64,000 nt of DNA from Lates calcarifer (lineage: Eukaryota; Chordata; Actinopteri; Centropomidae), in contig NC_066847.1 in NCBI RefSeq assembly GCF_001640805.2, positions 25,659,504 to 25,723,503 on the forward strand, read 5' to 3'. Shown piece by piece: positions 37,401 through 52,400 of this stretch. The position numbers and the translations under genes are program-made. The stretch's first letter is position 1, and every line of letters starts with the position of its first letter. The notes below the pieces were generated by a model. The model was not told the origin of the DNA. It did no database searches and saw only the letters and a list, made by a program, of their open reading frames with translations.

Positions 37401-40400
37401 TCCTGGGGGAAGCTGAAGATTGTTACAATTTTCCCAAAAATGCCAAAATGTCTCTTTATCTGGCTCTGAACTGTATATTTTTATCAATATGAGAATTTTA
37501 TCACATCTACAACATGATCTTGTATCAAATCAGCTACTGAGTTTTCACATTCATCCCTATTATTCAATTAAAATCACAATTCATATAGACTAGAAATTGC
37601 ATATTTCTAATGCATTATGCTATTTCTACCTTTGGATATAGTGAAACACTTGAACTCATCTTCCTGTCATACCAAACAAACTACACATTTGAAACAGTTT
37701 TCCTTTTGTGTCTGCGTATGTTTAACTTTGCAACATGCACTCATGTACACATAACATGGCCAAAACTTGGTAACAAAGTTTACTGGGCCACTTGAAAGCT
37801 CATAAGAGACCTTGAGCTTTGGTCAGGCTCCTATTTGACAGCCAACAGGTAAATATTGACCAGAGGAACCCAGATCAATAGCTGTATCAGTAACAGCACC
37901 TGGCGTCCAACTGCAGCATGATACAACTTAGATGACTCCATTTCATCACCCTTATTTGGTCTGTCATTACTTGAGAAATTGTATTTGATGAGGCAGTATT
38001 CAGAGTTGAAGTTGACCTAGACATTACATAGAGCAGAATCTACTGTGGACAACTCCTTTTGGTACAAAACAAAAGTTTGCTGTTGTAGTAAATCTCAGTT
38101 CAGTTCTCATCCTCCCCATTGATGGCCATACATTAACGTTAATTGCAATTGGTTGCTGTAAATATTGTGTGACTTTGGTTAAAGGTGTTTTTCGTTTGCT
38201 TTTTTTTTTTTTTCTTTTTGGTGTACAGATGGAAATCATCCTTATTATAAAGGATTCAACACTACTCATGTGCATTTAGAGTGACTCACTCAGCCTGTAT
38301 GTTAAGTGTCCTCTCAGGCTCACTGATGGATACAAAGAGAAAGATGAGGAAAGATCAGAGAAAGAGAGAGAGATGTAGAGATGAAGGCAATAAGGGTAGT
38401 TGTTTCCTCCGTGCCATTTTGAAGTGCTGAAAACCCCTTGTAAGGAGTGTTATGTTGTAAAGCCTGTGTATAAGTTGCCTTTTCAACTTCCCTCTTCTGG
38501 CAGCCCATATACCGGTTAGCCCCTCTTTGATGACAGTAGGGAGTTCAACCATAAAAATCTCTTACTTACAAGCAAGGAACTGATGGAATAAAAGAGCCAG
38601 GCCAGTCCCACTGACCACACTGTTCACCTGCCAAATGGTTGGAGACTGTGCACAGTGGACTAGGCACATGTGGAGGGGGAGGTCATAAAATAGGTCCTCC
38701 TCTGTGACGACTTTATGCTGCTGCGTAATCCACTTTAGTCTGGCTTTTATAGGGGTGAGGGAGTTGTGGGGTGAGTAGAGTGGCATACAGGCATTGTTTA
38801 ACCCTGACAGCCCCCCTACACGCACACACATAAGATATATTGTGGGATTTTCAGACATTGTAGCAACATGGTTCCAAGAATGGCCATGGTCTGTTGGTCC
38901 ACCACTTTGGTCCAGACTGAAATATCTCAACATTCACTGGATAGATTGGCACAGAATGTGCAGACATTCTCAGCTCAGAGGAGATAAAGTCTACTGACTT
39001 AAATGATCCTTTAATTGCAAACATCCCATCATCCCATCAACCTCAGATGTACTTTGTGTTTAGTGCTAATCAGAAAATGTTACAGTTACCTTACACGTTT
39101 CACAGAATCTTCTGTACACATTATCATGATTTAGGCTGATGGTGGTGCAGCATCAGCAGTGACAACTGGGTCAAATTTTTGTGGATTCTGTTTAATGCCT
39201 TATAAATTTTCCTCTATAAAATGACATAACCATCTATTACTCTGTAAACTAGTAAACATTAATTGGGAACATTTTTAGTTCTGTGTCTAGCTCTTTCTTT
39301 GCCTCTGAATGTACATCATTATCTCTGGTCTTCACATACATCTCTATCTGTTTGTCTAATCTGATTTTACCAGACTACTAACGCACACCTTTCTTTTGTA
39401 CCAAAGGGAAATAGTAAATCTCCTCCCACCACAAATCACTTGGAGGTCATGTGTTTTCCTCTTGTAAAAGGATGGGCGTGTTTCTTGCCACAGGGCTTGT
39501 AGTAGTAGTAATAATAGAATGCTGCACACTCATCCCACCTCTGGGATTTCCAAGACTATAAGAGGGATGCGCTATTCATGTGATGAAGCTTTGAAAATCA
39601 TGCAGTGTGGTCTTGGCAAGTTGCTGTGATCAATTTTCTCTTAAGATACACCAAATGATCGTAAAGTACTGTCACTAGTTTTATCATTTGCTAACATCAC
39701 TCATGGTTTCATCAGTTAAAGTAGATTAGGCACTGAGTCATGGACATGTGTCTCTGAGACCAGAATTAAGTCAGTATGCAGTTTCCAAATTGATATACCT
39801 CCAGTTTGTGTAATGTGTTCTGGATAGCTGGCCAACAGATGACTAAGGTGCAGCTTGAAGTGAAATTTCTAATTGATTAAGAAATGGTGTCTAGTGCTGA
39901 AGCATGGTGTCAGAGTATCATTCCCAATTTTCCAATAGGCCCTGTCAACACTGAGCCAAAGTTTGAATCCCTGCCTTCAGCTGCTAGAAATTTAGCCACC
40001 ATGGAACCAGTTTGCATGCACCAAGGACAAGAAAGAGTTATTGCTTCACTTTGGTCTGTCAGAAGAAGGATTGTTTGAAATTTTTGAGCTATTTGTTCTA
40101 CTGCTTTTACTGAAGAATAGATTTTTTTTACTTACATTTTTTTGTTGCTGTGCTGTTTTTGGTTTCAATGAATAAAACCAACAGTGAGTAAATCTGATTA
40201 TTATTTTAAGATATTGTATTAAATTTCCTTTTCTCTCAGACACACTGCACTTCTCATATGTTTGGACTGAATTAAAACACGTGCTTGGATCTAAAACTTA
40301 GTAATAAATCTGATCTCTAAGTAAATATAGTAGTATGTTTTTGGTCACTGTTCCATCAGGAAGAACAAGTTAGGCAGAGCAAGGCAGAAAGAAAGAGAGA

Positions 40401-43400
40401 ACTATATACTGCACACAGTCAGGTGCATCTTGTAATGCACTGAATGCTTCCCCCCTCAGTTCCGTTTTCCTACCACCCCACCCACCCCCCTTCATTCCTG
40501 TTGCTGCTTGTCTGGATGTGTCTGACTCCAGAGAGTCCAGCTGTTTGCGCCCTCCCAAGTAGTGTTTCAGCATTTTATGACTGCTATTTGCACCTCGTAG
40601 AGCACAGTGTGTAATCTGATGACTTTGGCTATTTAGGAAAGGCACTAGTGTGACCTAATCTCCCAACATAGTGGCTCGCATATGCAGACACTTGAAGAAA
40701 GTAGCAGCTACATGTTGTTTTGTGTAAGGATGTGCAGAGTTTACAGACTGAAGACATTATAGAGAGATTATCTCTGGGATACGCTCGCTGCCATGCTCAG
40801 GAAGACAAAGAGGATGCATGTTGCTTTGTTTAAGGCAGAAACATTTGGAATTCATTGAACATACTATACGCTGCTTTTACATATGGTTTTCTGTACAATT
40901 TCTAGTCTGGTTTCTACAAATAAGAGCTTGTTATATGCACATATAATACATATTATATACATATAAAATGTGCATGTTTTAGAAGAATACAGAATGTACC
41001 AACACAAGTTAAATATTACAACATCAATATCTGACTGGATGTTGTAAGCACAGGACAAAAAACATAAAAACAGAATTCATCAAACAGTAAGGGGCATTGA
41101 TTGATCTTAAGTAAAAACAGAGTCATGGTTCTTGCTATGATGGAGCTGCAAACACAACCCATACCAGTAGCTCATCCCTAACTCAGATTTGCATCAAAAG
41201 GGTTTTGAAAGGACTTTCATGTGCAGATCTAACAAAAAGGTACAGATGAAAACATGAAAACAACAACTTCAGTAAGGAAACTAAATCTGTGAATTTCAAA
41301 CAAATTTGAAATTCTATGGACAGTTGTTATACTGCAGGGAAAATAGAATCAGTCATCATAAACTTAATGCATACAGTACATGCCTATGTACAATGAAGAG
41401 AGCTGGCAGTATGCGGTTGAATAGTCATCTCCATAAATCACTTATTTTGCTGAGGGACCCTGGTATTGGAACCTCACCAAGGACCTCTGTAGATTACCAG
41501 ACCCCTATTTGGGAATATGTCATTCGGTGTCATACGCCACACCGTGCATTTTGGCATACATTATAATAGAACCTATGTATCTCTTTTGCACCAATGTGAT
41601 GACAACATAAACCCCAAAACCTCAGCACCGATGCTGAAAAGACAGGCCAGTCTGCATACAGAAACCATAGAATGTAACATACAAGTATGGTGCTGACAGG
41701 GAAGATACAGACGTTGCAGTGAGAGAGTGAACATTGTCACCATGACATGCAGTCATAGCTGTCATGATGCCCGTGTTTGTTGACATGCCTCCAATGGAAT
41801 TGTTTAGAAGTCCTTGGCTTATGTTGCACCATTTTTTAAAATACTACCTCTGCATGATTCTACATACTGTATCTGCAGGGTGCTTTGAATGGCACTGTGT
41901 GCAGGTATAAACAACAGTTAAAGCATGGCCATGTTTGGAAGTTTCTAACTGCATGAGTTATAGTATACATACTTGCTGCAAGTAACACAGCTATGTACAT
42001 ATCTTCACATTAACTACATGACTCTTTTTAAGACTGAATGTCAGCCAGATCACCCTGTCAACTCCAGCCTACTTATATCAGAACATGACAGTTTCTATAA
42101 CAACTCCGAACTAAACAGTCCAGTCCACCGGCTACAGGTGTAAGTACTGACTGTCTCTTTCCATCATGGATTTCCTCTTCATAATCTTTCCCTTCTCCTT
42201 TTACTGCCATTGGAAGGAGCTGAACAAAAGTAACCCCTCGTGACAAAGACAACAACAAAAAAGAGAATTCCTTTTCTTCCCCTGCTCCAAAATCTCCAAA
42301 CTTCTAGGATCAATATAACAAATCAGCAGAAACCTAGTTGTGAACCATCACATGACACTATTTTTCCATGGAGTGCTGCTTTAGTGTAGGTCCACACTAA
42401 TGCCCCGATGTTCAACCCCCCTGTCCAACCACCCACCCAGACAAAATAAGTGCTTAACATGTGAAGTTTTGAAGGTTGACAGCAGCACGGTTCAGGTCAG
42501 AGGCCTCACCGTGACTTGGAACAAAATTATGACAATCGTCTGTGATTACACAGCCCTGGGGTGGGTGCCACGCGGATGACAGGATCACGCACCAGTTATC
42601 ACATGTGATTGTAACCAACGATCTTGGCCGGGGTTCCTGGCAAGAGTTGTTTCTTGACCGTTGGCAGGCAGGCCACAATGGAAGGTGGTAACGTATTAGC
42701 AAGCATCTCTCTCTCTTTTGCTTCTTCCCAATAATTGATCCCCCCGCCCACTCATTCCCCCAAAGCAAACTGCTGTGTTGCATCAAGGTCAAATGTCCAT
42801 AGTCAGAATTAGGTGCAGCGTTGTCTGGGATTCCCAGCACAGCCACGTTTGTGGTTTTTGGGGGGATTTTAACACAAACAGACGGTACTGGCAAGTTGCT
42901 GATGTAGCAAAACATGCGCACTGTCTGAGGACTTCATTATAAAGCATGCATTGTTTGTATTTTTGTGTGTGTTTGCGTAAAGGGTCTAAAAGATTGTAAT
43001 CATCTCAATAAGTACTGGGCCAAAAAGGCATGTTTCCGGCTGTAAATATGTCTCCAAATATATTTCCACGTCTGTGTTTGTGATTATCTTTTGTCTGTCA
43101 AACACCAGTTTCTGTGCGGTGGGAAATGATCATTATCTGACACAGAACCACCTGTAAACAGCAACTGCTCTACACTGGCTTGCAGTAAGGGCATAAAACT
43201 TAACAGTAGGATTTGACCATGAACTGCTGTGACATCTTGACACTTCAGGAGTCATACAGATGTTTGCATGGATTCAAAATGTCTTTTTTCTGATGGATAA
43301 TGCAAAATGAGGGTAATAATATTTTTACAGCATTTAAGAGACTACGCCAATATAGCTGCTGTGGAACTAATAGTGCACAAATGCAACATAAATGCATGAT

Positions 43401-46400
43401 AACTTTCTTTGCCACAGTACGTGATGACAGCTGTGAACTGTACAGTCATTGTGGTCACAGCTGACACATCTGTATTGGCTTGTATTCATCTGTGCTGTGA
43501 GTTCACAATTCTCAAAGTCAGTGCAAAATACAGTCACGGTATTTTCCAGGAACTCTCTTCCACTAGTTTCCTGATCTGTGGCTGGCGGAGGTAGAGGCCC
43601 GGGTTAGTAAGTGATGATGAAATGGGGGAAATCAGTACTGAGAATCATTATAGCAACAGCAAAAACATCACCAGGTCTGCCTAAAGACATTTGTTGCTCA
43701 TGTATAATCTCTGTAGTCTCTCCACCTATAGCGCACACTTTCTTGTCCCACACACACACACACACACACACACTCATCCACCTAGTACTGTCCTGAGACT
43801 GTCATGCACACACACACACATATGCATACACACCCAACCTCGCCGCTGCCACTGTGTCAGACTGTGTCTGTCAGCCAGCAAAAAGGCTGCAGCGATGAAG
43901 GACCTCACACTCCACTCACAGCTCCCAGTGAAAAAAACAAAAGGAGACTGTAGTCAATTAAACGTATTTTAGGGAAACTACTATTACTGCCAAGCGCAGT
44001 TACGGTCCAAACACTACGTGCCAGTTGACTGTCAACACAGATGTGGTGCGTGTTTGGAGAGACTGGGAGAGACAAAGAAAGAGGCAGAGAGCAAGAGAAA
44101 ATAATCTCCAAGTGTCTGAGTCGGCCGTGTTGATAGAAGTTTATTGAAAATGGAATATGAAAGTTGAAAATGTCTCTGTCTCTCTCCCAAAGAGACTGAG
44201 ACTGAGATAGAGAGAATAAGGTCAACTGGAGAAATCTTTAGCTGAACCTTTAGAGATTTATAATGAGGTTTCCCATAACTTTTCCCTTAAAATCAAAAGC
44301 ATAAGGCACTGGTACTTGTACTAAGTACTAAATTTGAATATTAAAGCGAAGAATGCCTATACCTCGAGGACCTGGAGTGCATACATTGTTTATGAGAGAG
44401 ATGCCACTTCCTTTCATCCTCATACCAGCCCTTATGTTTGAAACTCTTTCCATCTCATGAGCCTTATTTAGATTTTGCTGAGATAACGTCTGACCCCGAA
44501 CAGCAAAACAGATGTTGGACATGAAGAAACACGGCCAGTAATTGAGCTGCACAGAGGTTTTGGGGGGAAGGGGGGTCAGGTTCACAGTGACCCAAAAGTC
44601 AAATCTTGACTAATTGCTGACAGAGACAGATTGGGAAGTTAAACGAATAGCCGGAGAAGGTTATCTTTCTGTTCCATTGTGATATATGACTGACCCTTTA
44701 GGCTACTTTCAGTGAAAGAGAATGTGTCAACTGTTGTAGTGTTGGACATCCAATAATATGTACTCTACCTGTCACTTTAAAATATTTTGAAGTGTAAATT
44801 TTAAGTGTGAATACCTGAATCAAGTCAAACATTATACATTTTTTCAAAGTACAGTATATTTTTGCACCTAGAATGGATGTAAGCATGTTTATTTCGGGTC
44901 CCGTATGGCTTGAGTGCATACAAATTAACATGAGTGCAACAACAGATTAGTTCAGGCCAAATAAGTAGAAGAGCCACTGCTGTAAAGCTAATGGGACTGT
45001 CTGTTTTGCCTCTAGTCAGGTTTGATCAGAACGCAAGATGCAGACTACTTCCTGAGACCCGTCTCCCTCAGTCTTGCCCAGAGAGAGAACTTCACGGCTC
45101 CCTCCAGTCACCAGCCGCACATCCTCTACAAGACTGGGAGGGACTCTCACACAGAGCAGAGAGGTCACCGGCCTGGGGAGGTTCAGAAGCGATCCACAGA
45201 TACAGCTCCTCACAAATCACACACACACTTTGTCACCAAGAGATCCGCGGACTCACCAACAGACCCCACCTACAACGCAGTCAATGAAGATCACCACAGG
45301 GACAGCCACAATCATCACCATGGCAACGATGAGAGCAATAGTCCTGGCAGCCAGACGGAGCACCATGGCAGTGGCCGTCACCGCAACAGCCACCGCCATG
45401 ACAACGACTACAGGCATGGGGAGAAGCAGAGGCAACACTTCTGCGGGAGAAGGAAGAAATGTATGTAAGGGCAATTTCTCATTCTAGTCCACATGTAACA
45501 TGCAGCACTAACACAGACCCATAAATATTCCTGAAAGTGCTTCCCAAGCACATGTTGAATAATCAGGGAGACACTTTCATGTACTCATGTACTCAATTTC
45601 ATTGGTTTTCTGTTTTACAAATCAAAGTAGGCATGTAGACAAGTAAAAGGAGAAAAGCACTGCATGAACCTTTTCTGTACTGATGATGCAGGATTTTTAA
45701 ATAATTCAACAACCAAATTTTATAATGAGGTTGATCTTACTTATATTCTCCCACCTAAGAATTATATGCCATTTCACCGTTTTTACTTTAACTCACTAAA
45801 TTAGATTATGTAATATTATTTTTTATTCTAAAATTGCCATGTAGTTATTTTTGCCATTTCCAATACCTCAAATGAAAATGGTTAACATTTAACGCTTAAA
45901 AAAGAATGTTCCCACCTGGACACACTTCTCACATTACACATTTTAGGCACTTGTCATAACAAGAATGTTAAATGTCAAGATATAACTAAATTAGTGGTTT
46001 GAACTCGGCGAGGTTCAGACACATTTTGAGGAATTATCACACCACTTAGAGTTTCACACAGAGAAGAAAAAGATTGACGTATGATAATAATTCTGTTTAT
46101 TGACATTTTCGGTTAACTCTGTTAGCAGTCAGCCTCACAGGGTTGTGGTTGGTCAGTGTGATGGGAACACAGGGACGTCACCCGAGTAGAATATGTTCCT
46201 GTGTTTCATTTTGGTTGCTATGAATGCTAATATCATTGTATGAGGGCAGAAAACACCCACAAAACAGACTGTGATTGTGTAGGTGGGACAACAATGGTGC
46301 CTCTTTTTACAGTTCAACACCTCAGTGAAAGTAGCAGAGTGTGTGTTAATATGTGTGGTTGTTAACACATCATTAGCCCCTGTGTGTGTTGAAGAGAAAA

Positions 46401-49400
46401 GCAATATGTGAGTTTTCACTCACAAGAAGGCAGGCTGTAAATTCTATTAGGCAGCTTTTTTTTAAAAATTAGACAGGGATGGTTTTATTATTGTAGATTT
46501 CAGTAATATTTTGCAACTAGAGGAGGTTTTGATTTGCATTTCACATGATGACACGTGTTAATGCTTAACTATATTATCACTATTTACACTGACATTTTTG
46601 GTTGACTTCATTAGTGACTTAACCTGTTAAAGGTTATGGGAAATGTTTTATACTCACTTTACACTGTGACAAATGTTTGCTCTCAAGAAATTACCGCAAG
46701 ATCAGTTAACATTGCCGGTGTCACAGGGGTCACTTGAAAGCGAGCAGGCAGGGATTGGACTGGTACCACAGCCATTACCCTGCAGAACCCCAGCTGTCTG
46801 TCCCCTGTGAAAACACACTGATGTTTACATTCCCATAGAGTGACATCACTGAACACCTGTGCCGTGTTTTAGTCAAAAAGGCACTTTGGTTGCTCACCTG
46901 CTTCCTGCCTATATAAGCAATCTTTGGAACCTTTATAGTTTATCACGGCCAGACAGTGATAGGTGAAAGTTTTGATAACGTGAAAACATGGAAGTGGAGA
47001 TTTGAGGTGATAACGTCAAAAGCCACAATGGTTTTAGGCTGTTTTGCTTTGACTGGTGTGTACTATTGACCTCGTTTCATAGTGTAAAGATGAGCACAGA
47101 TGAGAGACGGTTTTCCTGGAGGCGACCCGGCTTCAAAAGGAGAGTTAAAAACAGGGCAGAACTGGGCATTTGATGTTAAGATTAAGTCTGTGTGTTTGTC
47201 TGAGTCACATGTTCACTTAACAGAGAAGTGCTGATAAGTCTTCACAATAAGCTTGTATTGTGAATTCATTGCAATTTACGTCATCATCTTTTCAAATACA
47301 GCTTCCCTTTAGGGAAAAAAAGAAGAAAAAAAACTTACCTTATCAATGACACACTGACATGATTTTTGGCGCCATTCAAAATTACCTTTATTAATAATGT
47401 TTGCAAAGTGGATAAAAATGGTGACTTCTTGTAATTAATCGAGAAATGGCCTTTGTCCATCATTATCTAACATTGTATTATGACTACAGAATATGAGATA
47501 GCTCATGTTTTTGAAGACTGCACTGACAGCAAAATGGATTTGCTTTTAGCATGTAAAGCTTTCATATAACTACTGCATATCAAGAACATTTGACTTTCTG
47601 TAGGTGCCTCTAATGCACAGTACATCACACACTATGGTTTCACACTTTACTTAATGGTGGCATAACACTGGACTGCCAGAGTCAACAACAGAAAGAAAGC
47701 TCAGTTTGCAGTTTATGCATGACATCAGGTCATGAAAGTAAGAGTATAGTTAATCATCCAGAATGGTTGTCAGCTATTTGCCAGAATCACTGGTTAACAC
47801 TCACAAACAAAGGTGGCCATTTGGCTAATGGCTGCAGGTTCATTATAAATCTTGTGCAACATACAGTATAATCAGCTGTGGGACGGAAGGATTGTATATT
47901 TGTAATGGATGTTATAACTGCTATTAAATTGTTATTATATGCACTAATGTTTTTTCTTTCATCAATCACTTACAACCCATTATCCCATAGTTTGGTTCTT
48001 ATCATTTTGACTCTGCAGCTACATAAACTTCATTCAGTTTGTTCTGTTTTTACCACATCGTTTTGCTTCAAAATGAATTAATAATTTAAATAATTCTAAC
48101 TCCCTTTATCACTCTCCATTTGTTTTTTCCAGACATGCCCAAACCTCCAGAAAAGGATGCTTTTATCCTCCCAGATGAGTACAAGTTTATCCCCAGGAAC
48201 AAAAGGGCAGTGCTGATGAAGAACCAGGCCAATCAGAACCTCAACGTAGAGACACTGGTGGTGGTGGACAGAAAGATGATGGATAACCACGGCCATGAGA
48301 ACATAACCACATATGTTCTCACTGTGCTTAATATGGTGAGATAAACTTTAATATAACTAGTGTTAGACAGAACAGAGGTTAAAATGGGATGAGATGTTTT
48401 TTCTGATACTCTGGTTTATGACCAAATACCTGTAAAAATAATCACATTCCCATCAGCCTTAGTTGTATGTTGTGTTTAGTGCTAATTATCAAATGTTGGC
48501 ATGCTAACATGCTAAACTAAATTGGTGAACAATATAATCATACTTTCTAAATATCAGCATGTTAGCATTGTCATCGTGCGTATGTTAGCATGCTGGCGTT
48601 AAATATGTTTTTTCTACTAGCTACACCATGTCTTTCTGCTTTATGTAAGAATTAAAATAAAAATCTTTACAAGTGGATTTAACAACAGTACAACAACTTA
48701 CAGTTAGCATATTTCCTCTCATCAAATTAAGTTTTGGCACGTTGCCAGACCATAATCCAACTTCCGAACTGGCCTTATATGTTTTGTCATCATACAGCAT
48801 GTAAAGGGCAAACATCAGAAATTGATTTGCCATGCATAAATTAGTTTGCCATTGACTAGAGCTTAGTGACTTGACACCCCTGTCTTCCATTGTCACTTAT
48901 CAGAAAGAGCACATCTAAAAACATGAAACTGATATCTGGGTGAGATCATCGCTGCAACGCTAACAGTGACCCCCCGTCCCTCTCAGCTGATCTCCAAGCA
49001 AATTCCGTCACGCTCGTTTTGCTACTTAATGACTGACTGACAAATCCAAAGATAATCCATCTATTTTGAAAACATGGTTCCCTCTAGTAGAAACCAAGTT
49101 GGAGTAGTCACAGCCTGCCTCAGAGGAGTCACCTAAATACAGTATGGAGTTTCACAGAAAACACCCAACCCCCTATCCCACCTGCCAGCTCCCATGGGTC
49201 TAAGAAAAGGTTATTTAATGTTTGTTGAAAATTAAATCTGATGTGCTGCTCCAGCATTTGCGCAGATTTATGTTTTCTTCGCGGCAGAGTGGAAAGACTT
49301 CAAAAACATTTTGTAATTAAGGATCGACAAAAACATGCTGTACATTATGTACCACCAAACACCAAAGCTCTATGGAAACTGGTGTGATTGTTTCTTTTAT

Positions 49401-52400
49401 GAGGCAGTGAAAACACAGTGATTCAGTGTATCTGTTGAAGTCTGAAACTCTGTCAAACACTGGAGTTCCAGGATATCTTAGTTTAAGTAAGTGGTTTTGA
49501 TTGTCTCTTTGACCTCAGAATTTTGCTTGAGTTCTGTTAACAAACCACAGCCGTGTGTCTTCTCATGAGTCAGCGCAGAGGAAGACCAAACATCGGGAAC
49601 ATAAGGAACGAATGAGAGTGTTCCTGAAGAGAAAAAAAAAGCTTAGTGAGTGGCACCTGAAGTATTCACAGAGTCTGAGAGAAAGACAGAGAGCAACCAA
49701 GAGGAAAAGATGAGGAGTCCACTTTCAAAGCCCAAATGTTATGATTGATAGTCAGATATCCGTGTGAGTACAAGAAGCTGAATTAGAAACAGCAGTTGTG
49801 GCTTTCATACCTCAGCGATACCATCGAAAAGGCTCGGTGTGTTATTTCTACAGGAACGTCAAGGTGTGGTGTCTTCTTGACATAGACTTCTCTTTTCTCT
49901 AATATAGTGCACATATACTGTATGATTAGGACAAGTTCCTTAGATGAATAATTAGCTGATTGGATATGTGAAAGATGCTACAGGGAGTAGGCTATGTGTA
50001 TTTTTTGGACACAGTATACAACATTTTGACAGTTTAAGCACTTTTGAAGAGATGGGTCCATGTTTGAAGACTTTAATAACTGGATATCAGATGGCAGAAT
50101 AACACAACACTGTACTGACATCATCAAGCCTTTCAAATCTCTTGGAAAATCTCAATACTCGCTAGGTTTTAACTGGATAACAGGTTGGGAATAAACAGCT
50201 GAGCCTGTGGTCAGTAGGACAATGTCTTTGATTGTCTTATGGCCAAGTTTTACAAGTCTTTAAGTGTTGTCAAAGTCACTTTAGAGAGATATTTAACTGT
50301 AAACTGAAATTCATGATTTTGACAGGACTTTGGTGAATGGATTGCAAAAAAATGGAACCATTTTGGAAATTATAGAGTTAGCAATAATCTGTTTTTGTGT
50401 CTTCTAGGTCTCCAGTCTCTTCAAAGATGGTACAATAGGGGGGAACATCAACATAGTGATAGTTGGCCTCGTGCTTCTGGATGAAGAGCAGGTGAGCATC
50501 TCAAAGCTTGTCAGTAATGACAGGTAAAATCTTCATATGTCTAAAAACAAAGCCTCTCAAACAGCACTGAGTGATGGTAACAGATTTTGTGGGGTTGAAG
50601 GGTTTGGAAGTGTATATGTCCTTACCCTAAGCACCCTGATCTTTGTTAGCAGTGACATTATGGAGCTTCAGGGACAAAGGGAATGCAAAAAAAAAAAAAA
50701 AAAAAAACAATCAAAAAGGTCATTTGTTTGTTTATTTGTTTTTAGGCCTGAAGGTCCAGATCTCTTAGATTTTCCCAAGCTCACCCTGACTACTGAAGAG
50801 TTTTACAGTGGTTAATTACAGGGTATATATTTCCTTGGAAATTCTTGTGGAGAGCAGGAGATGGAAAGACAACATAAGCAAAAGAGAAAGAGAAAGAGGG
50901 GTTGAAGAAACAGGTGGGGTACTGTCAAGAATCAGGCAGATTCAGATCAACAGATTCTGGTTTCTGTCCGCCTGTGATGTTAATAGATTTCAGTCTTCAT
51001 TAAGAGGCAATTATCAGAATGCCAAAAATGTCCCAGATGTTTGTCAGTGTTACCAGTTATCATGTCCCCTCATTCTACTAACTTATAGACAGGTTTTATT
51101 GATATTTGGCTGAGTAGAGGAGGAGGGAAGGTAATGTCATTTAATTTTACTGACCTTTTTTTCATTGAAATCCACACCACTTTGTGCTCACAGCTTCTTT
51201 TCAAAAAGACAACATTGTCTCTCTGTCTGCCTCCTTTTATCTGATTTATCTCACAGGATGGCTTGGTGATCAACCACCATGCAGACCACACACTGAACAG
51301 CTTCTGCCACTGGCAGTCTACTCTGGGAGGCAGAGAGGGACGCCACCATGACCACGCCATCCTTCTCACAGGACTTGACATCTGCTCTTGGAAGAATGAA
51401 CCTTGTGACACTCTCGGTACGTCTTTATTACCTGGTGTACCGCTGTGCCGCTAGAAAAAAAAAACCCACAAAAAACAAAAACACTGAGGAGTAGATTCTA
51501 CAATAACAAAATGTCTACAAGTGTAGTCTGAGAAAATATAAAAGTGTTGCAGCAAATACAAGGGTTGAAAGGTTGACATAATAAGAAGTGTGACAGTAAT
51601 ATTTTGCCAGAGTCACGTGTATGCCATCTGTCCTTATTTTGTTTGTTGCTCTTGATAGACATGTGTCATTCTCTCTCGCTTTCTGGGAAGATGCTCCTGT
51701 TGTCTGTCACACGGTGTGACCCAGGATCACACCAGCCAAACCAGATGTTAAAAAGATCTACAGCTTTCAGATCTTTTCTGCTCCACAGTGTTACATATGT
51801 ATGCCGTAATGTAGAATAATATGAAGTTTAACAACAGATAAAATGAAGAATCATTAGTTTCAAGCAGGAAAAAAGGATCTAAAGGGCAGTTTCATTGATT
51901 CATCTGGCTTTTGAACACTTGAACTTCAAAAACACATAGTTGTGTTTAAGATGCAGATCTCTTGAAGATAATCTAACTTATTGCAGATGCAACACCAAAA
52001 GAATAAGAGTAATCAGTTCAGAAAATGAAATGTGCCAATCATGTTTTCACTTACATCACAGAGCAGAGTTCAAGTACTTTAACCACACACACATGCTCAG
52101 TCATCTAACAAACTAACAACAGCTTGTTTGTGGTAATGACCATGCCAACACATTGTTGTCTTCCACACTGTGAGAAAAAACTTCCATTTTGTGCCCCAGA
52201 CAGACACACACACACACATACATACGTACAAACATGCACTACCTTCAAACCCCAGACTTACATTTTGACTTCAAAGTGTTGAGACTAACATTAGCCCTAA
52301 TCAAAGCCCAGTTCAAAGGTGTGTGTGTGTGTGTGTTTCTGTGTGTGTCTGTGTGTAGACAAAAAAGAGTTAGCTCTGACCAATTCCCAAAGGTGTGAGG

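Larger units (their letters stand above)
34953..45015 (+). other. adamts16 intron 3 (10.1 kb)
   Basis: This is the longest intron of the part seen. It holds a perfect 17-bp tandem duplication (35988-36021), a GA-rich tract (37112-37200), a dispersed-repeat fragment (about 38870-39090), (CA)12 at 43749-43772 and a GC-richer, repeat-free stretch at about 42440-42920 with a 155-codon minus-strand open frame of unknown meaning. No nested gene is supported. Confidence 0.85.
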
